64,000 bases of DNA from Acidipila rosea (GTDB lineage Bacteria; Acidobacteriota; Terriglobia; Terriglobales; Acidobacteriaceae): positions 248,001-312,000 of the forward strand of contig NZ_SMGK01000004.1 in the NCBI RefSeq assembly GCF_004339725.1, in the 5' to 3' direction. Position numbers and translations under genes: made by a program. Shown here in pieces: positions 24,233-34,682 of the stretch (positions within the stretch are counted from its first letter, which is position 1; each line of letters opens with the position of its first letter). Below the pieces are notes generated by a model. It was not told the DNA's origin and ran no database searches. It saw nothing but the letters and a program-made list of their open reading frames with translations.

Positions 24233-26461
24233 GTGTTGTTGTTATCCCGCAAGTTTGTCCGCAGTTCGTTCGTGAGAGTTGCTGCCTGCCTGGTGGCGTT
24301 CGCTGGGACTGCGGGATTGTTTTTGCGCACCACTCACGCGGGCACAACCGCGGAGTCCGTGAGCCGGGACTACAACGCCAGGGTTGAGAAGACCTACAAC
24401 TATCGCTACGGAAAGGACAAGCCTTTCCTGCCGAGCATGGCGACGACCGAAGACGGTCAGTTCATCCAGCCTGGAGCCTTTCCAACCGCGGCGTACTGCG
24501 GCCATTGCCATCAGGAGACCTACCATCAGTGGCGGCAGTCGCTGCATTCGAATTCGTTCCGCGAGCCGTTCTACATGAAGAATGTGCAACTGCTCGATGA
24601 CCAGCAGGGCGTTTCTGCTTCGCGGCATTGCGAGGGCTGCCATAATCCCGTTTCGCTACTCTCCGGGAACATAACGGAGAAGCCCACTACGGCGAAGCGC
24701 CCCTTTGACAACGATGGCGTCACCTGCTCGGTCTGCCACTCGATCGCCAAGCTGCAGCCGACCTACGGATTGGGTGCCTATGTCATGGGGACACCTTCGG
24801 CCATTGTCGATGAGAATGGCAAACCCATTCCGGGGGAGGTGCCGTATAAGGAGATTCTGGACCACACGGATCGACATGTGGCTGCGGTGATGAAGGACTT
24901 CTACAAGTCGCCGGAGTTCTGCAGCACCTGCCACAAGGCGAACCTTCCGGACACGTTGAATAACTACAAGTGGCTGCGTGCAATCGGACTCTATGACGAG
25001 TGGCAAGCCTCCTCCTACTCGCATCGTTCGCCATTGCCGTTCTATACCAAAGACTATTCGACCTGTCAGACGTGCCATATGCCGCGGGAGACGATTACTC
25101 GCTCCGATTACGGTGCGAAAGAAAAGACCATTGCTTCCCATCGCTGGGTCGCCGGGAACACCGCCGTGCCTTTCTACTACGGCTATGAAGAGCAGTTGCA
25201 GAAAACGATCAGCTTCCTGCGCGCGCAGAAGCTCAACGTCGATCTCTTTGCTATCCGGATCAACAATGCTCCGCAGTATGTTGCGCCGCTCGGCTCGGTG
25301 AATTATGAGCTGAAGCCAGAGGACACGGTTGAAACAGTCGTTGTGATTCAGAACAAGTGGATCGGACATACGCTCATCCCTGAGCAGCGCGACATGTACG
25401 AGGCCTGGACGCAATTCGAAGTGAAGGACGCGAGCGGGAAGATTATCGCCGAGAGTGGAGAGCTGGAACCTGATGGCCAGCTCGACCCGGGTGCTCACAG
25501 CTTCATTACGAGGATGCTGGATGCAAAGGGAAATCTGCTGGTGAAGCACGAAGTATGGCAGCGGCATACGATTGCGACGGATACGACAATCCGTCCGGGC
25601 CGTTCTACGATCGTGCGTTACCGGTTCAAGATTCCCGCGGATGCAAAGACTCCGCTGACGATTACGGCGAAGGTGAACTATCGCCACTTCAACGAGACTT
25701 ACACAAAATTCACCCTGGGCGCGAAGCATGCTCGCTATCCCGTTGTCGAGATGGCGTCCCGAACCCGTACGGTAAACATCGGCAGCAACGACGCCGGGGC
25801 TCCAGATAAAGTAGACAACCCGGACTGGATGCGCTGGAACAACTTCGGGATAGGTCTGCTCGATGAACTCCAGTACGGTCCTGCAGTCGATGCCTTCGCG
25901 CATGTGGCCAAGCTGCGGCCCGACTATCCCGACGCATACACAAACCTCGGACTCGCATATTACCAGTGGGAGAAGTATCCGCAGGCCGATGAGTATCTGA
26001 AGAAGGCGCTCGCGATGGCTCCGGAGAATGCCCGAGCACTCTACTACCAGGCGCTGGTGGATCGTAACGAGGGGAATCTGGCAGACGCGATCAAGAATCT
26101 GGCGGTGGTGGTAGACAAGTATCCGCAGTCTCCCGATGCGCACCGTGAGCTGGGGTTCAGCTACTACCAGCTTCACAAGTACGATCTGGCAGAGACCCAA
26201 TACCTGGCCTTGCAGCAGATCGACCCGGATGACCTGGGGGCGCACTATAACCTGGCGATCATTTATCGCAGGCTCAAGATGAAGGACAAGGCTGCGATGG
26301 AAGCGGCAAAGTTTGCGGATGAGAAGGACGACCCGATGGCGAATACCGCGTCGCTTGAGTTCCTGCGAAGCCACCCTGAGCTTTCAGGTGAGAGTGTGCC
26401 GTGGCATCTGCACGACACAGATCCGGTTAAGCAGCCTTTGGGCAAAGGCGGCTCGCAATAG
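24233..26461 (+). CDS. Multiheme cytochrome c (c554-like) fused to TPR domain
   Basis: A 742-residue exported protein. It starts GTG with AGGAGG nine bases upstream and has an N-terminal signal/anchor (VAACLVAFAGTAGLF). Five CxxCH heme sites are seen: CGHCH near residue 89, then CEGCH, CSVCH, CSTCH and CQTCH, all in the first 280 residues, like the cytochrome c554/NrfB-type family. Residues about 340-500 are beta-rich. The C-terminal 200 residues are TPR units (AYTNLGLAYYQWEKYPQADE, ALYYQALVDRNEGNL). It probably carries electrons in the periplasm and docks a partner through the TPR part. No oxidoreductase partner gene is adjacent. Such chimeras are recurrent in Acidobacteria. Confidence 0.9.
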   Translation: MLLLSRKFVRSSFVRVAACLVAFAGTAGLFLRTTHAGTTAESVSRDYNARVEKTYNYRYGKDKPFLPSMATTEDGQFIQPGAFPTAAYCGHCHQETYHQWRQSLHSNSFREPFYMKNVQLLDDQQGVSASRHCEGCHNPVSLLSGNITEKPTTAKRPFDNDGVTCSVCHSIAKLQPTYGLGAYVMGTPSAIVDENGKPIPGEVPYKEILDHTDRHVAAVMKDFYKSPEFCSTCHKANLPDTLNNYKWLRAIGLYDEWQASSYSHRSPLPFYTKDYSTCQTCHMPRETITRSDYGAKEKTIASHRWVAGNTAVPFYYGYEEQLQKTISFLRAQKLNVDLFAIRINNAPQYVAPLGSVNYELKPEDTVETVVVIQNKWIGHTLIPEQRDMYEAWTQFEVKDASGKIIAESGELEPDGQLDPGAHSFITRMLDAKGNLLVKHEVWQRHTIATDTTIRPGRSTIVRYRFKIPADAKTPLTITAKVNYRHFNETYTKFTLGAKHARYPVVEMASRTRTVNIGSNDAGAPDKVDNPDWMRWNNFGIGLLDELQYGPAVDAFAHVAKLRPDYPDAYTNLGLAYYQWEKYPQADEYLKKALAMAPENARALYYQALVDRNEGNLADAIKNLAVVVDKYPQSPDAHRELGFSYYQLHKYDLAETQYLALQQIDPDDLGAHYNLAIIYRRLKMKDKAAMEAAKFADEKDDPMANTASLEFLRSHPELSGESVPWHLHDTDPVKQPLGKGGSQ

Positions 26462-26469
26462 GGAAAGAC

Positions 26470-27483
26470 TTATCTGCGCAAGGCAGGTGCTGGCCCGGTG
26501 GATTTGCGGATGATCAGGGTCGGAGCGATAGTGTACTCGCTTCCCGCCGGGGGGGCAGGCGACTGGTAAGTGTCGTAAAGTGCGCGAAAGGCCTGGCGGG
26601 CGATCTCCTTGCGAGGAAGGCTGACGGTACTGAGAGCAGGTTGGGTATAGGCGCTGATGGCAATGTTGTCGAAACCGATGACGGAGATATCCACAGGAAC
26701 GGAGAGTCCCAACTCGGAGATGGCTCCCATGGCCCCGATGGCGCTCATGTCATTGGAGGCGAGGATGGCGGTGGGTCTGTGCTTATGTTCAAGCAGGCGT
26801 TTCATCGCATGATGGCCGCCTTCCATCCGGTGATCGCCTTCTTCGATCAGGGAGTCCTCCATGGGGATTCCATTTCTCTCAAGGCTCTCGATGAAGGCCC
26901 GGCGTCGGCTGCGGGCCGATGCGAGCCGCATGGGTCCTGTGATGAAGCTGATCGAGGTGTGGCCGAGGCCTGTCAGGTGAGCGACGGCGGCATCGATCCC
27001 CGCCGGATAGTCGACGACAATATTGCTGATGCCTTTCTGCAGAATGCCCGTATCGAGAAAAACGAGCGGAATGCCGCGGCTGCTGAATTCGTCGACCAGG
27101 CGCTCATCCATCTCGGAAGTCATGATGGCAACGCCGTCGACCTTGCGCTGCAGCATGCGGCTGACGCAGATCTCCATGCGGGCGGCGTCATAGTCGGTAT
27201 TGGCGACCAGTACCTCCTGCCCATATTGGACAGCGATATCCTCAAAGCTCTTGACCAGTTCGGGAAAAAAGGGATTGGTGATGTCGGAGATGATGAGGCC
27301 ATAGAGGCTGCTGCGTCCGGAGCCCAGCGCCCGCGCGTTCGTGTTAGGAAAGAAACGGAGCTCTTCGATGGCGCGCCGCACACGCTCGGCGGTCTCCGGG
27401 GTCACTTTCTCCGAACCATTGATGGTGCGCGACACCGTCGCCGTGGATACCCGGGCAAGACGGGCAACTTCCTTTATGTTCAT
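26470..27483 (-). CDS. LacI-family transcriptional regulator
   Basis: A 337-residue repressor. The first 20 residues, IKEVARLARVSTATVSRTIN, are the LacI helix-turn-helix, followed by the hinge RFFPNTNARAL. The remainder is a periplasmic-binding-like sugar sensor (LYGLIISDITNPFFPELV, ILASNDMSAIGAM, ISVIGFDNIA). It probably controls carbohydrate genes. It is divergent from the secreted glycosidase gene at 27639 with about 155 bases between them, making that gene the prime target; I could not pick out a clear operator palindrome in the gap. Confidence 0.95.
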   Translation of the reverse strand: MNIKEVARLARVSTATVSRTINGSEKVTPETAERVRRAIEELRFFPNTNARALGSGRSSLYGLIISDITNPFFPELVKSFEDIAVQYGQEVLVANTDYDAARMEICVSRMLQRKVDGVAIMTSEMDERLVDEFSSRGIPLVFLDTGILQKGISNIVVDYPAGIDAAVAHLTGLGHTSISFITGPMRLASARSRRRAFIESLERNGIPMEDSLIEEGDHRMEGGHHAMKRLLEHKHRPTAILASNDMSAIGAMGAISELGLSVPVDISVIGFDNIAISAYTQPALSTVSLPRKEIARQAFRALYDTYQSPAPPAGSEYTIAPTLIIRKSTGPAPALRR

Positions 27484-27638
27484 AAGAGGTCTAGCAAGGT
27501 TTTCTTATCGTCAACTAGCGACGCATTGTTTATACCCGATGAGCATAGCGAATTAGAAATTGTTTTCCATTTGCGAACATTGGAGGCGGATTTCCTAGGC
27601 CAATCGCCCTATCGCCACGCGGCAGGACATCAGGTAGC

Positions 27639-28817
27639 ATGACCGGGACTTTTGCTGATACCCGGGAGGTAAGTTTGTCGAAGCGCGGTTTTCTAGGTGT
27701 GTTTGTGCTGTTGATGATGGCGATACTGCCGCAGGGGGCCTTTGCGCAGCGGTGGAGTGCGCAGAAGGCAAATGCCTGGTATGCGCAGCAGCCCTGGCTG
27801 GTGGGGGCGAATTATGTGCCCGACGATGCTATTAACCAGCTGGAGATGTGGCAGTCCGATACCTTTGATCCGAAGGAGATCGATAAAGAGCTGGGCTGGG
27901 CGCAGGGGCTTGGAATGAACACAATGCGGGTCTTCCTTCATGATCTGCTCTGGCAGCAGGACCCAGCCGGGTTCAAGCAGCGTATCGACACTTTTCTGAC
28001 GATCGCGGACCGGCATCACATCCGACCCATATTTGTGCTGTTCGACTCCTGCTGGGACCCGAACCCGAAGCTGGGACCGCAGCATCCGCCGATCCCTGGG
28101 GTGCACAACTCTGGCTGGGTGCAGTCGCCCGGGGCAAAGGCTCTGCGCGATCCAGCGCAGTATCCGCGTCTGAAAGCCTATGTGCAGGGGGTTATCGGCG
28201 CCTATGCCAATGACAGGCGAGTTCTGGCCTGGGACCTCTGGAATGAGCCCGATAACGGTAATGACAGCTCCTATGCAAAGAATGATCCGCGGAGCAAGAC
28301 AAAGCTGGTGCTGGCTCTGCTGCCCCAGGTCTTCGCCTGGGCACGGGAGGAGCATCCGACGCAGCCGTTGACGAGCGGGCTGTGGCGCGGCGAGTGGTCA
28401 TCGCTTGAGAAGATGTCTCCGATGTCGCGGGTGCAGATCGAGAATTCAGACGTAATCTCGTTTCACAACTATGATTGGCCCGAGGGATTTGAGCAGCATG
28501 TAAAGTGGCTGCAGCAGTATGGCCGTCCGCTGATCTGCACGGAATACATGGCGCGGGGGGCAGGCAGCACGTTTGATACGATCCTGCCGCTGGCGAAGAA
28601 GTATCATGTGGGTGCAATCAATTGGGGCTTTGTGGCCGGCAAGACGCAGACATATCTGCCATGGGACTCGTGGACCAGGCCCTATGTGCTCGAAAAGCCC
28701 ACCGTCTGGTTTCACGACATTTATCATCCCGACGGGACGCCCTATCGCGAGCGCGAGGTGGAGATATTCCGGGAGTTGACCGGGCAGCGGGTGGCCACAG
28801 CAGGAAATGGCAGTTGA
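27639..28817 (+). CDS. Secreted GH5-like glycoside hydrolase (cellulase family)
   Basis: A TIM-barrel glycosidase with a signal peptide (FLGVFVLLMMAILPQGAFAQ). The acid/base is Glu203 in WDLWNEPDN and the likely nucleophile is Glu302 in PLICTEYMARG, both numbered from the ATG at 27639. An alternative start, TTG at 27675, has GGGAGG five bases upstream and gives a more usual signal peptide; the ATG has only CAGG. Members with this pattern are often labelled beta-mannanase, xylanase or cellulase, and the substrate is undecided. A LacI regulator is divergent and an FG-GAP/ASPIC protein follows 37 bases later, so a sugar-responsive unit is likely. Confidence 0.88.
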   Translation: MTGTFADTREVSLSKRGFLGVFVLLMMAILPQGAFAQRWSAQKANAWYAQQPWLVGANYVPDDAINQLEMWQSDTFDPKEIDKELGWAQGLGMNTMRVFLHDLLWQQDPAGFKQRIDTFLTIADRHHIRPIFVLFDSCWDPNPKLGPQHPPIPGVHNSGWVQSPGAKALRDPAQYPRLKAYVQGVIGAYANDRRVLAWDLWNEPDNGNDSSYAKNDPRSKTKLVLALLPQVFAWAREEHPTQPLTSGLWRGEWSSLEKMSPMSRVQIENSDVISFHNYDWPEGFEQHVKWLQQYGRPLICTEYMARGAGSTFDTILPLAKKYHVGAINWGFVAGKTQTYLPWDSWTRPYVLEKPTVWFHDIYHPDGTPYREREVEIFRELTGQRVATAGNGS

Positions 28818-28854
28818 AGATGACCGAAAGCAAGTTGAGTGCAGGAGTGATTGC

Positions 28855-30723
28855 TTGAAGAGTGTAGTGTGTGCGGGCCTGCTGGCCCTGTGTCTCTCCG
28901 GGGCTGCTTTGTGCAGCGCCCAGGATTCTGCTCCAGTGGGCGGCGCACCGCCGCCCGCCCAGTCTCCGAGCGGAATGGGCTCAAGTACTGCGGGAGTCTT
29001 CGCGCCGGTTCACGATGCGGAGAACCGCCCCATTACCGCAGGCGGATTCGTACAGACGGGGCCTGTCGTCTTCCAGAACATTGCCAAGCAGGCAGGGCTG
29101 ACGACCTTCCACCATCAGATGGGAAAGCCCGAAAAGCGCTTCATCATCGAGGCCAACGGCTCGGGCGTTGCCCTGCTTGACTATGACAACGACGGCTGGC
29201 TCGACATCTACATGGTGAACGGCTCTACCTATGATGCTCTGGCGGGGAAAGCCACTCCGCCGCACGCTGCGCTGTTTCATAACAATCATGACGGTACATT
29301 TACGGATGTGGCGGCGAAGGCCGGCGTGACGAATGATCGCTGGGGCTTCGGGGTTGCTGTGGGCGACTACGACAACGATGGCTGGCCGGATCTCTACGTC
29401 AGCAACTTCGGCAAGAACAGGCTTTATCACAATAATCATGACGGCACCTTCACCGATGTAGCGGAAAAGGCCGGTGTCGAGCTGGGGAACTGGTCCACGG
29501 GTGTGACCTTTGGCGACTACGACGGCGACGGGCGCCTGGATATCTTCGTTGCCGGATATATCCACTACGATGTGAACAATCCTCCGATCCCTGGCACGAA
29601 GGCTGTCTCCTTTGCAGGCTGCGAGTTCCGCGGAGTGTCGACGATGTGTGGCCCACGCGGGCTGCAGGGCGAGCACGATCATCTCTTCCACAACAACGGC
29701 GACGGCACGTTTACCGATGTGAGCGAGAAGGCCGGTGTCAGCGATCCGAATGCCTATTATGGCTTTACCGCGGTCTTTGCCGACTTCAACAACGATGGCA
29801 AGGTTGATCTGGCAGTTGCGGACGACTCGACGCCCAACTACCTCTATCTGAACAAGGGCAATGGCACCTTTGAGGATGACAGCTACGCATCAGGATTCGC
29901 GCTCAACCAGGATGGCCGAGAAACGGCGACCATGGGTATAGCTGTCGGTGATTATCAGAACAAGGGTCTGCTCGACATGCAGACAACCGATTTTTCCGAT
30001 GACTACAAAGTGCTCTACCACAATGATGGAGATGCCAACTTTACCGATGTGAGCTATCACGTCGGGATTGCGCAGCAGACTATCCCGTTTCTCGGGTGGG
30101 GAGTAGCCTTCCTCGACTATGACAACGATGGGTGGAAGGACGTGCTGATGATCAACGGCCACGTCTATCCACAGGTGGACAAGCAGGACTGGGGCACTAC
30201 CTTTGCCGAGCGTCCTCTGCTTTATCACAATATTGAGGGAAAGAAGTTCGAGTACGTTCCGCCGGTGGCTAATACGGGCCTCGCAGTGGTGGTGCCGGGA
30301 CGCGGCGCGGCTTTCGGTGACCTCTTCAACGATGGCAAGATCGATGCCGTGATTAACGTGCTCGACGGGGTTCCGGTGCTCCTGCGGAATGTGAATCCAG
30401 ACAAGCATCACTGGGTTGAGCTGAAGCTGGTGGGCGGCCCCAAGAGCCCGCGCGATGCCGTGGGAGCCGCTGTTTACGTGACAGCCAACGGCATGCGGCA
30501 GCGTGGAGACGTGTTGAGCGGCGGCAGTTATATCTCCTCGAACGATCAGCGGGTGCACTTCGGCCTGGGGGATGCGACGAAGACGGACCTGGTCGAGATT
30601 CACTGGCCGAGCGGCGCAGTCGAGAAGGTGCAATTGCCCGGGGTAGACCGCATATACACGATCCAGGAGGGGAAGGGTGTGACAGCGGACACCTGTGCGG
30701 AGTGTGCTGCCGTGAAACACTGA
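28855..30723 (+). CDS. Secreted FG-GAP/VCBS repeat protein with ASPIC/UnbV C-terminus
   Basis: A 622-residue exported protein from the TTG at 28855, favoured because AGGAG lies eight bases upstream and the signal peptide (KSVVCAGLLALCLSGAALCSAQ) then begins at once; an upstream ATG at 28807 would overlap the glycosidase. The body has repeated calcium-binding-like units such as DYDNDGWLDIYMVNG and DYDGDGRLDIFVAGY, forming a beta-propeller. The C-terminal 110 residues (HHWVELKLVG, DAVGAAVYV, GSYISSNDQRVHFGLG, VEIHWPSG) are the ASPIC/UnbV domain. It resembles CRTAC1-type proteins and probably binds polysaccharide or protein outside the cell. It appears to be co-transcribed with the glycosidase. 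Confidence 0.88.
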   Translation: MKSVVCAGLLALCLSGAALCSAQDSAPVGGAPPPAQSPSGMGSSTAGVFAPVHDAENRPITAGGFVQTGPVVFQNIAKQAGLTTFHHQMGKPEKRFIIEANGSGVALLDYDNDGWLDIYMVNGSTYDALAGKATPPHAALFHNNHDGTFTDVAAKAGVTNDRWGFGVAVGDYDNDGWPDLYVSNFGKNRLYHNNHDGTFTDVAEKAGVELGNWSTGVTFGDYDGDGRLDIFVAGYIHYDVNNPPIPGTKAVSFAGCEFRGVSTMCGPRGLQGEHDHLFHNNGDGTFTDVSEKAGVSDPNAYYGFTAVFADFNNDGKVDLAVADDSTPNYLYLNKGNGTFEDDSYASGFALNQDGRETATMGIAVGDYQNKGLLDMQTTDFSDDYKVLYHNDGDANFTDVSYHVGIAQQTIPFLGWGVAFLDYDNDGWKDVLMINGHVYPQVDKQDWGTTFAERPLLYHNIEGKKFEYVPPVANTGLAVVVPGRGAAFGDLFNDGKIDAVINVLDGVPVLLRNVNPDKHHWVELKLVGGPKSPRDAVGAAVYVTANGMRQRGDVLSGGSYISSNDQRVHFGLGDATKTDLVEIHWPSGAVEKVQLPGVDRIYTIQEGKGVTADTCAECAAVKH

Positions 30724-30846
30724 AGCCTCAGATCTGCGAGGCAGAAGCTGGCATGAGCAGAACGGCCTGTATTTTCATGAAATCCTTACAGCCGTCTGTG
30801 AATAGCCAACGTCATAGTCAGCAGGATCATCGGGGAGTTCACATAC

Positions 30847-33255
30847 ATGCCGGAACCACTCTCTCAAGAGATGCTGCGCAAGATGGATGCCTACTGGCGC
30901 GCGGCAAACTATCTTTCCGTCGGCCAGATTTATCTGAAAGACAACCCGCTGCTGAAGCGGCCTCTTTCCATCGATGACATCAAGCCGCGGCTGCTGGGAC
31001 ACTGGGGCACGACTCCTGGGCTGAATTTCATTTACCTGCACCTGAATCGCATTATTTGCGAACATCAGGCGAACATCATGTACGTGATCGGCCCCGGGCA
31101 CGGCGGCCCGGGCATCGTTGCGAACACCTTCCTCGAAGGTTCGTGGAGCGAGATTTATCCCGCTCTGCAGCAGGACTATGAAGGGCTGATGAGGCTCTTC
31201 CGCCAGTTCTCGTGGCCATATGGCATACCCAGCCACGTGGCGCCGGAGGTGCCGGGCTCGATTCACGAAGGCGGCGAGCTGGGTTATTCCCTGCTGCACG
31301 CTTATGGGGCGGCGCTGGATAATCCTGACCTGATCGTCGCATGCGTGGTGGGCGATGGGGAGGCTGAGACGGGCGCGCTTGCTACCAGCTGGCACTCCAA
31401 CAAGTTCATCAATCCGGTTACGGATGGGGCGGTGCTGCCTATCCTGCACCTCAATGGCTTCAAGATCGCGAATCCGACGGTGCTGGCGCGCATTACCCAG
31501 GAAGAGCTGGAGTCGCTGATGCGCGGTTATGGATATAACCCGCACTTCATTACCGGCGACGACCCGGCAGTGATGCACCAGCAGATGGCTGCGCTGATGG
31601 ACACGGTTTATGCGGAGATTCGCGCGATCCAGTCTCATGCCCGTAACAACAACGATCCTGGCCGGCCGCGCTGGCCGATGATCGTGATGCGGACACCGAA
31701 AGGCTGGACCGGGCCGAAGGAGGTCGACGGCAAGCCTGTCGAAGGGACATGGCGCGCCCACCAGGTGCCGCTCGATGGACTGCGGCAGAATCCCGAACAC
31801 CTGAAGATGCTCGAAACGTGGATGAAAAGCTACCGGCCGGAAGAGCTCTTCGACGAGCAGGGCCACTTCCGCGATGAGTTTGCAGAAGTAGCGCCCAAGG
31901 GACAGTTGCGGATGGGGATGAATCCCCACGCGAATGGCGGATTGCTTCTGAAGCCGCTGGAACTGCCGGACTTCGCAAACTATGCCGTCGAGACGCCGGA
32001 ACCCGGGGAAGTCGATGCCGAGGCAACGCGGGTGCTTGGGGGATTTTTGCGTGACGTGATGAGGGCCAACCTCAAGGCACGCAACTTCCGTATCTTCGGG
32101 CCGGATGAGACGGCTTCGAATCGTCTGGACGCGGTCTATCAGGTCTCGGGTAAGCGATGGGACGCGGCCATGGAGCCCAACGATACCGACCTGAGCGTGG
32201 ATGGCCGCGTGATGGAGGTGCTCAGCGAGCATATGTGCGAGGGGTGGCTGGAGGGCTACCTGCTTACCGGCCGGCACGGCTTTTTCTCCTGCTACGAGGC
32301 GTTCATTCACATCATCGACTCGATGTTCAACCAGCATGCGAAGTGGCTGAAGGTGACGCGAGATCTGCCGTGGAGAAAGCCGATCGCCTCTCTGAACTAC
32401 CTTCTGAGCTCGCATGTCTGGCGGCAGGATCATAATGGCTTTTCACATCAGGACCCGGGCTTTATCGACTACATCGCGAACAAAAAGGCAGACATTGTCC
32501 GCATCTACCTGCCGCCGGACGCGAATACGCTGCTGTCGGTCGCGAGCCACTGCCTGCGAAGCCGCCACTATGTGAATCTGATTGTCGCCGGAAAGCAGCC
32601 TGCGCCGGTCTGGCTCAACATGGAAGATGCCATCCGTCATTGCACGCAGGGACTGGGCGTGTGGAGCTGGGCGGGCAACCATGACGAGGATCCCGATGTG
32701 GTGATGGCCTGCGCGGGAGATGTGCCCACGCTGGAAACCCTGGCGGCAGTCAGCTACCTGCGCAGCCACCTGCCGGAGCTGCGTGTGCGCGTTGTGAACG
32801 TGGTGGATCTGATGACGCTGCAGCCGGTGGAGGAACATCCGCACGGGCTGCCGGATGAGGACTTCGATCGCATTTTCACGAAAGATAAGCCGGTGATTTT
32901 TGCCTTCCATGGCTATCCGACACTGGTTCACAGGCTGACTTATCGCCGGACGAATCACGACAATATTCACGTGCGCGGCTATAAGGAAGAGGGCACCACG
33001 ACGACGCCGTTCGACATGTGTGTGCGCAACGATCTTGATCGCTTCAGGCTGGCGCTGGACGCGGTGCTGCGCGTGCCGAGGATGAAGGATAAGGCGAAGG
33101 CTGCGGTGCAGGCCTTTACCGAAAAGCGACAGGAGCACAAGCTCTATGTCTCGCGCTTTGGCGAAGATATGCCGGAGGTGCGTGACTGGCGGTGGTCGAA
33201 AGAGGGAAGTAGCGCGGAAAAGACCAGCCTGGATACGGGTGGCGATAACGCATGA
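30847..33255 (+). CDS. xfp: Phosphoketolase (xylulose-5-P / fructose-6-P)
   Basis: An 802-residue TPP enzyme of standard phosphoketolase length. It splits xylulose 5-phosphate (and perhaps fructose 6-phosphate) with phosphate to acetyl phosphate plus glyceraldehyde 3-phosphate (or erythrose 4-phosphate). The N-terminal [15 protein letters not shown], the GPGHGGPG loop, the TPP/metal motif [19 protein letters not shown] and the later [13 protein letters not shown] are all family landmarks. The acetate kinase gene overlaps its end by ATGA, so the pair makes ATP from acetyl phosphate without phosphotransacetylase. A GGGGAG ribosome site precedes the ATG. Confidence 0.96.
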   Translation: MPEPLSQEMLRKMDAYWRAANYLSVGQIYLKDNPLLKRPLSIDDIKPRLLGHWGTTPGLNFIYLHLNRIICEHQANIMYVIGPGHGGPGIVANTFLEGSWSEIYPALQQDYEGLMRLFRQFSWPYGIPSHVAPEVPGSIHEGGELGYSLLHAYGAALDNPDLIVACVVGDGEAETGALATSWHSNKFINPVTDGAVLPILHLNGFKIANPTVLARITQEELESLMRGYGYNPHFITGDDPAVMHQQMAALMDTVYAEIRAIQSHARNNNDPGRPRWPMIVMRTPKGWTGPKEVDGKPVEGTWRAHQVPLDGLRQNPEHLKMLETWMKSYRPEELFDEQGHFRDEFAEVAPKGQLRMGMNPHANGGLLLKPLELPDFANYAVETPEPGEVDAEATRVLGGFLRDVMRANLKARNFRIFGPDETASNRLDAVYQVSGKRWDAAMEPNDTDLSVDGRVMEVLSEHMCEGWLEGYLLTGRHGFFSCYEAFIHIIDSMFNQHAKWLKVTRDLPWRKPIASLNYLLSSHVWRQDHNGFSHQDPGFIDYIANKKADIVRIYLPPDANTLLSVASHCLRSRHYVNLIVAGKQPAPVWLNMEDAIRHCTQGLGVWSWAGNHDEDPDVVMACAGDVPTLETLAAVSYLRSHLPELRVRVVNVVDLMTLQPVEEHPHGLPDEDFDRIFTKDKPVIFAFHGYPTLVHRLTYRRTNHDNIHVRGYKEEGTTTTPFDMCVRNDLDRFRLALDAVLRVPRMKDKAKAAVQAFTEKRQEHKLYVSRFGEDMPEVRDWRWSKEGSSAEKTSLDTGGDNA

Positions 33256-34412
33256 GCCTGGTGCTGGTGATCAACAGCGGCTCATCGTCTCTGAAGTTCG
33301 GTGTCTTCGACGGGCAGGAGCGTACGATCCTGAGCGGCGGAGCGCAGGGAATCGGCAACGACCATGCCTCACTCGAGGTATTAGGGAGCGGCGGCGAGAC
33401 GCTCTACGCCGACAAAGAGCAATATGGCTCGCAGGGCGACGCGCTCCGAAAGATTGCCGAGCAGATGCGATCTTCAGGCACGGAGCCGCCGGTGGCCGTC
33501 GGTCACCGCATTGTGCATGGCGGCCCGACGCTGGTGGAGCACCAGATTGTCACACCCGCGGTTCTGAAGACGTTGCGGGATGACGTTCATTTCGCGCCGC
33601 TGCATATTCCTCCGGCTATTGCGCTGATCGAAGAAGTAGAAAAGCTTTATCCAGGAACTCCGCAGTTTGCCTGCTTCGATACCGCGTTTCACCAGACGAT
33701 GCCGGAGGCAGCATGGCGTATGCCACTGCCTGCGCAGTACAGCGCCGAAGGGGTAAGGCGCTATGGCTTTCACGGGCTCTCGTACGAGTCCATCGTCGAA
33801 GCCCTGGGCGCGAATGTACCTCATCGCCTCGTCGTCGCGCACCTTGGCAATGGCGCAAGCCTTGCGGCCATTCGAGATGGGAAGTCCATCGACACGAGCA
33901 TGGGAATGACGCCGACGGGCGGCATCCCGATGGGTACGCGGCCGGGCGACCTTGATCCCGGAATCCTGCTTTTTCTGATGAGGAAGCACCGGCTCAATGC
34001 GGACCAGTTGGAAGAGGTGCTGAACCGCAAGTCCGGGCTGGCGGGGCTCTCCGGCATTTCGAGCGACATGCGCGAGATAGAGGAAGCTGCAGCCGGGGAC
34101 AGCCATGAGGCAGCCCTTGCCATTGAGATCTTCTGCCGGGCAATCGCGAAGACCATCGCCGCGTATGCCGTAGTACTCGGGGGGCTCGACCTGCTGGTCT
34201 TTACCGGCGGCATCGGGCAGCACAGCGTCGGAACCCGCTCAAGCGTCTGCCGCGAGCTGGAACCGGTGCTGGGATTGAAGCTCAATGGCGACGCCAATCG
34301 CAGCAATGGGGATGCGATCTCCGCCCCCGGCAGCCGATGCGAGGTGAGGATCATGGCAGCGGAAGAAGAACTGCAGATTGCACGACATTGCCGCCGCCTG
34401 CTGGCTCGGTAG
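33252..34412 (+). CDS. ackA: Acetate kinase
   Basis: A 386-residue acetate kinase that converts acetyl phosphate and ADP to acetate and ATP. The N-terminal [22 protein letters not shown], the [10 protein letters not shown] signature and [11 protein letters not shown] nucleotide-binding stretch are all present, as is [18 protein letters not shown]. Length is near the usual 400. It overlaps the end of the phosphoketolase gene as ATGA, showing translational coupling and a shared substrate, acetyl phosphate. Confidence 0.96.
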   Translation: MSLVLVINSGSSSLKFGVFDGQERTILSGGAQGIGNDHASLEVLGSGGETLYADKEQYGSQGDALRKIAEQMRSSGTEPPVAVGHRIVHGGPTLVEHQIVTPAVLKTLRDDVHFAPLHIPPAIALIEEVEKLYPGTPQFACFDTAFHQTMPEAAWRMPLPAQYSAEGVRRYGFHGLSYESIVEALGANVPHRLVVAHLGNGASLAAIRDGKSIDTSMGMTPTGGIPMGTRPGDLDPGILLFLMRKHRLNADQLEEVLNRKSGLAGLSGISSDMREIEEAAAGDSHEAALAIEIFCRAIAKTIAAYAVVLGGLDLLVFTGGIGQHSVGTRSSVCRELEPVLGLKLNGDANRSNGDAISAPGSRCEVRIMAAEEELQIARHCRRLLAR

Positions 34413-34459
34413 CAACCCCGCCGCGCTCCGGGGACTCCCACAGAGTGAGGAGTAAACCA

Positions 34460-34627
34460 ATGGTTACACTGGTCGGCATCGGAGCTTTTATGATTGTCGC
34501 GCTCCTGGCATACCTGGCGTGGGGAACGGGCGCGGCTGGAAGCCGGAAGTTCAATCGTACCAAGGTGCAACACGCCTCAGGAGACAGAAGTCCCCACCAG
34601 GAGGACCGTACGCCGGGGCTGGATTGA
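34460..34627 (+). CDS. Small single-pass membrane protein, 55 residues
   Basis: The ATG at 34460 follows a GAGGAG site at a good distance and opens 55 codons. One membrane helix (LVGIGAFMIVALLAYLAWG) covers residues 4-22, followed by a short basic, hydrophilic tail (SRKFNRTK). No family is recognised. It is 47 bases after ackA on the same strand and probably part of that transcript. The clear ribosome site and helix make it likely real. Confidence 0.65.
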   Translation: MVTLVGIGAFMIVALLAYLAWGTGAAGSRKFNRTKVQHASGDRSPHQEDRTPGLD

Positions 34628-34682
34628 AGGCGATTCGATAGCTTTCTAGAAGGCAGCGCGTCGAAATGGTTATGCTTGAGTT

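Noticed and set aside
24656-26374. 572-codon minus-strand frame opposite the cytochrome-TPR gene, and the similar one at 30775-32433 opposite phosphoketolase
   Set aside because: Both lie inside genes with strong family motifs and read as compositional shadows.
30724-30746. GCCTC/GAGGC inverted repeat after the FG-GAP gene as a terminator
   Set aside because: Only five pairs and no T run follows.
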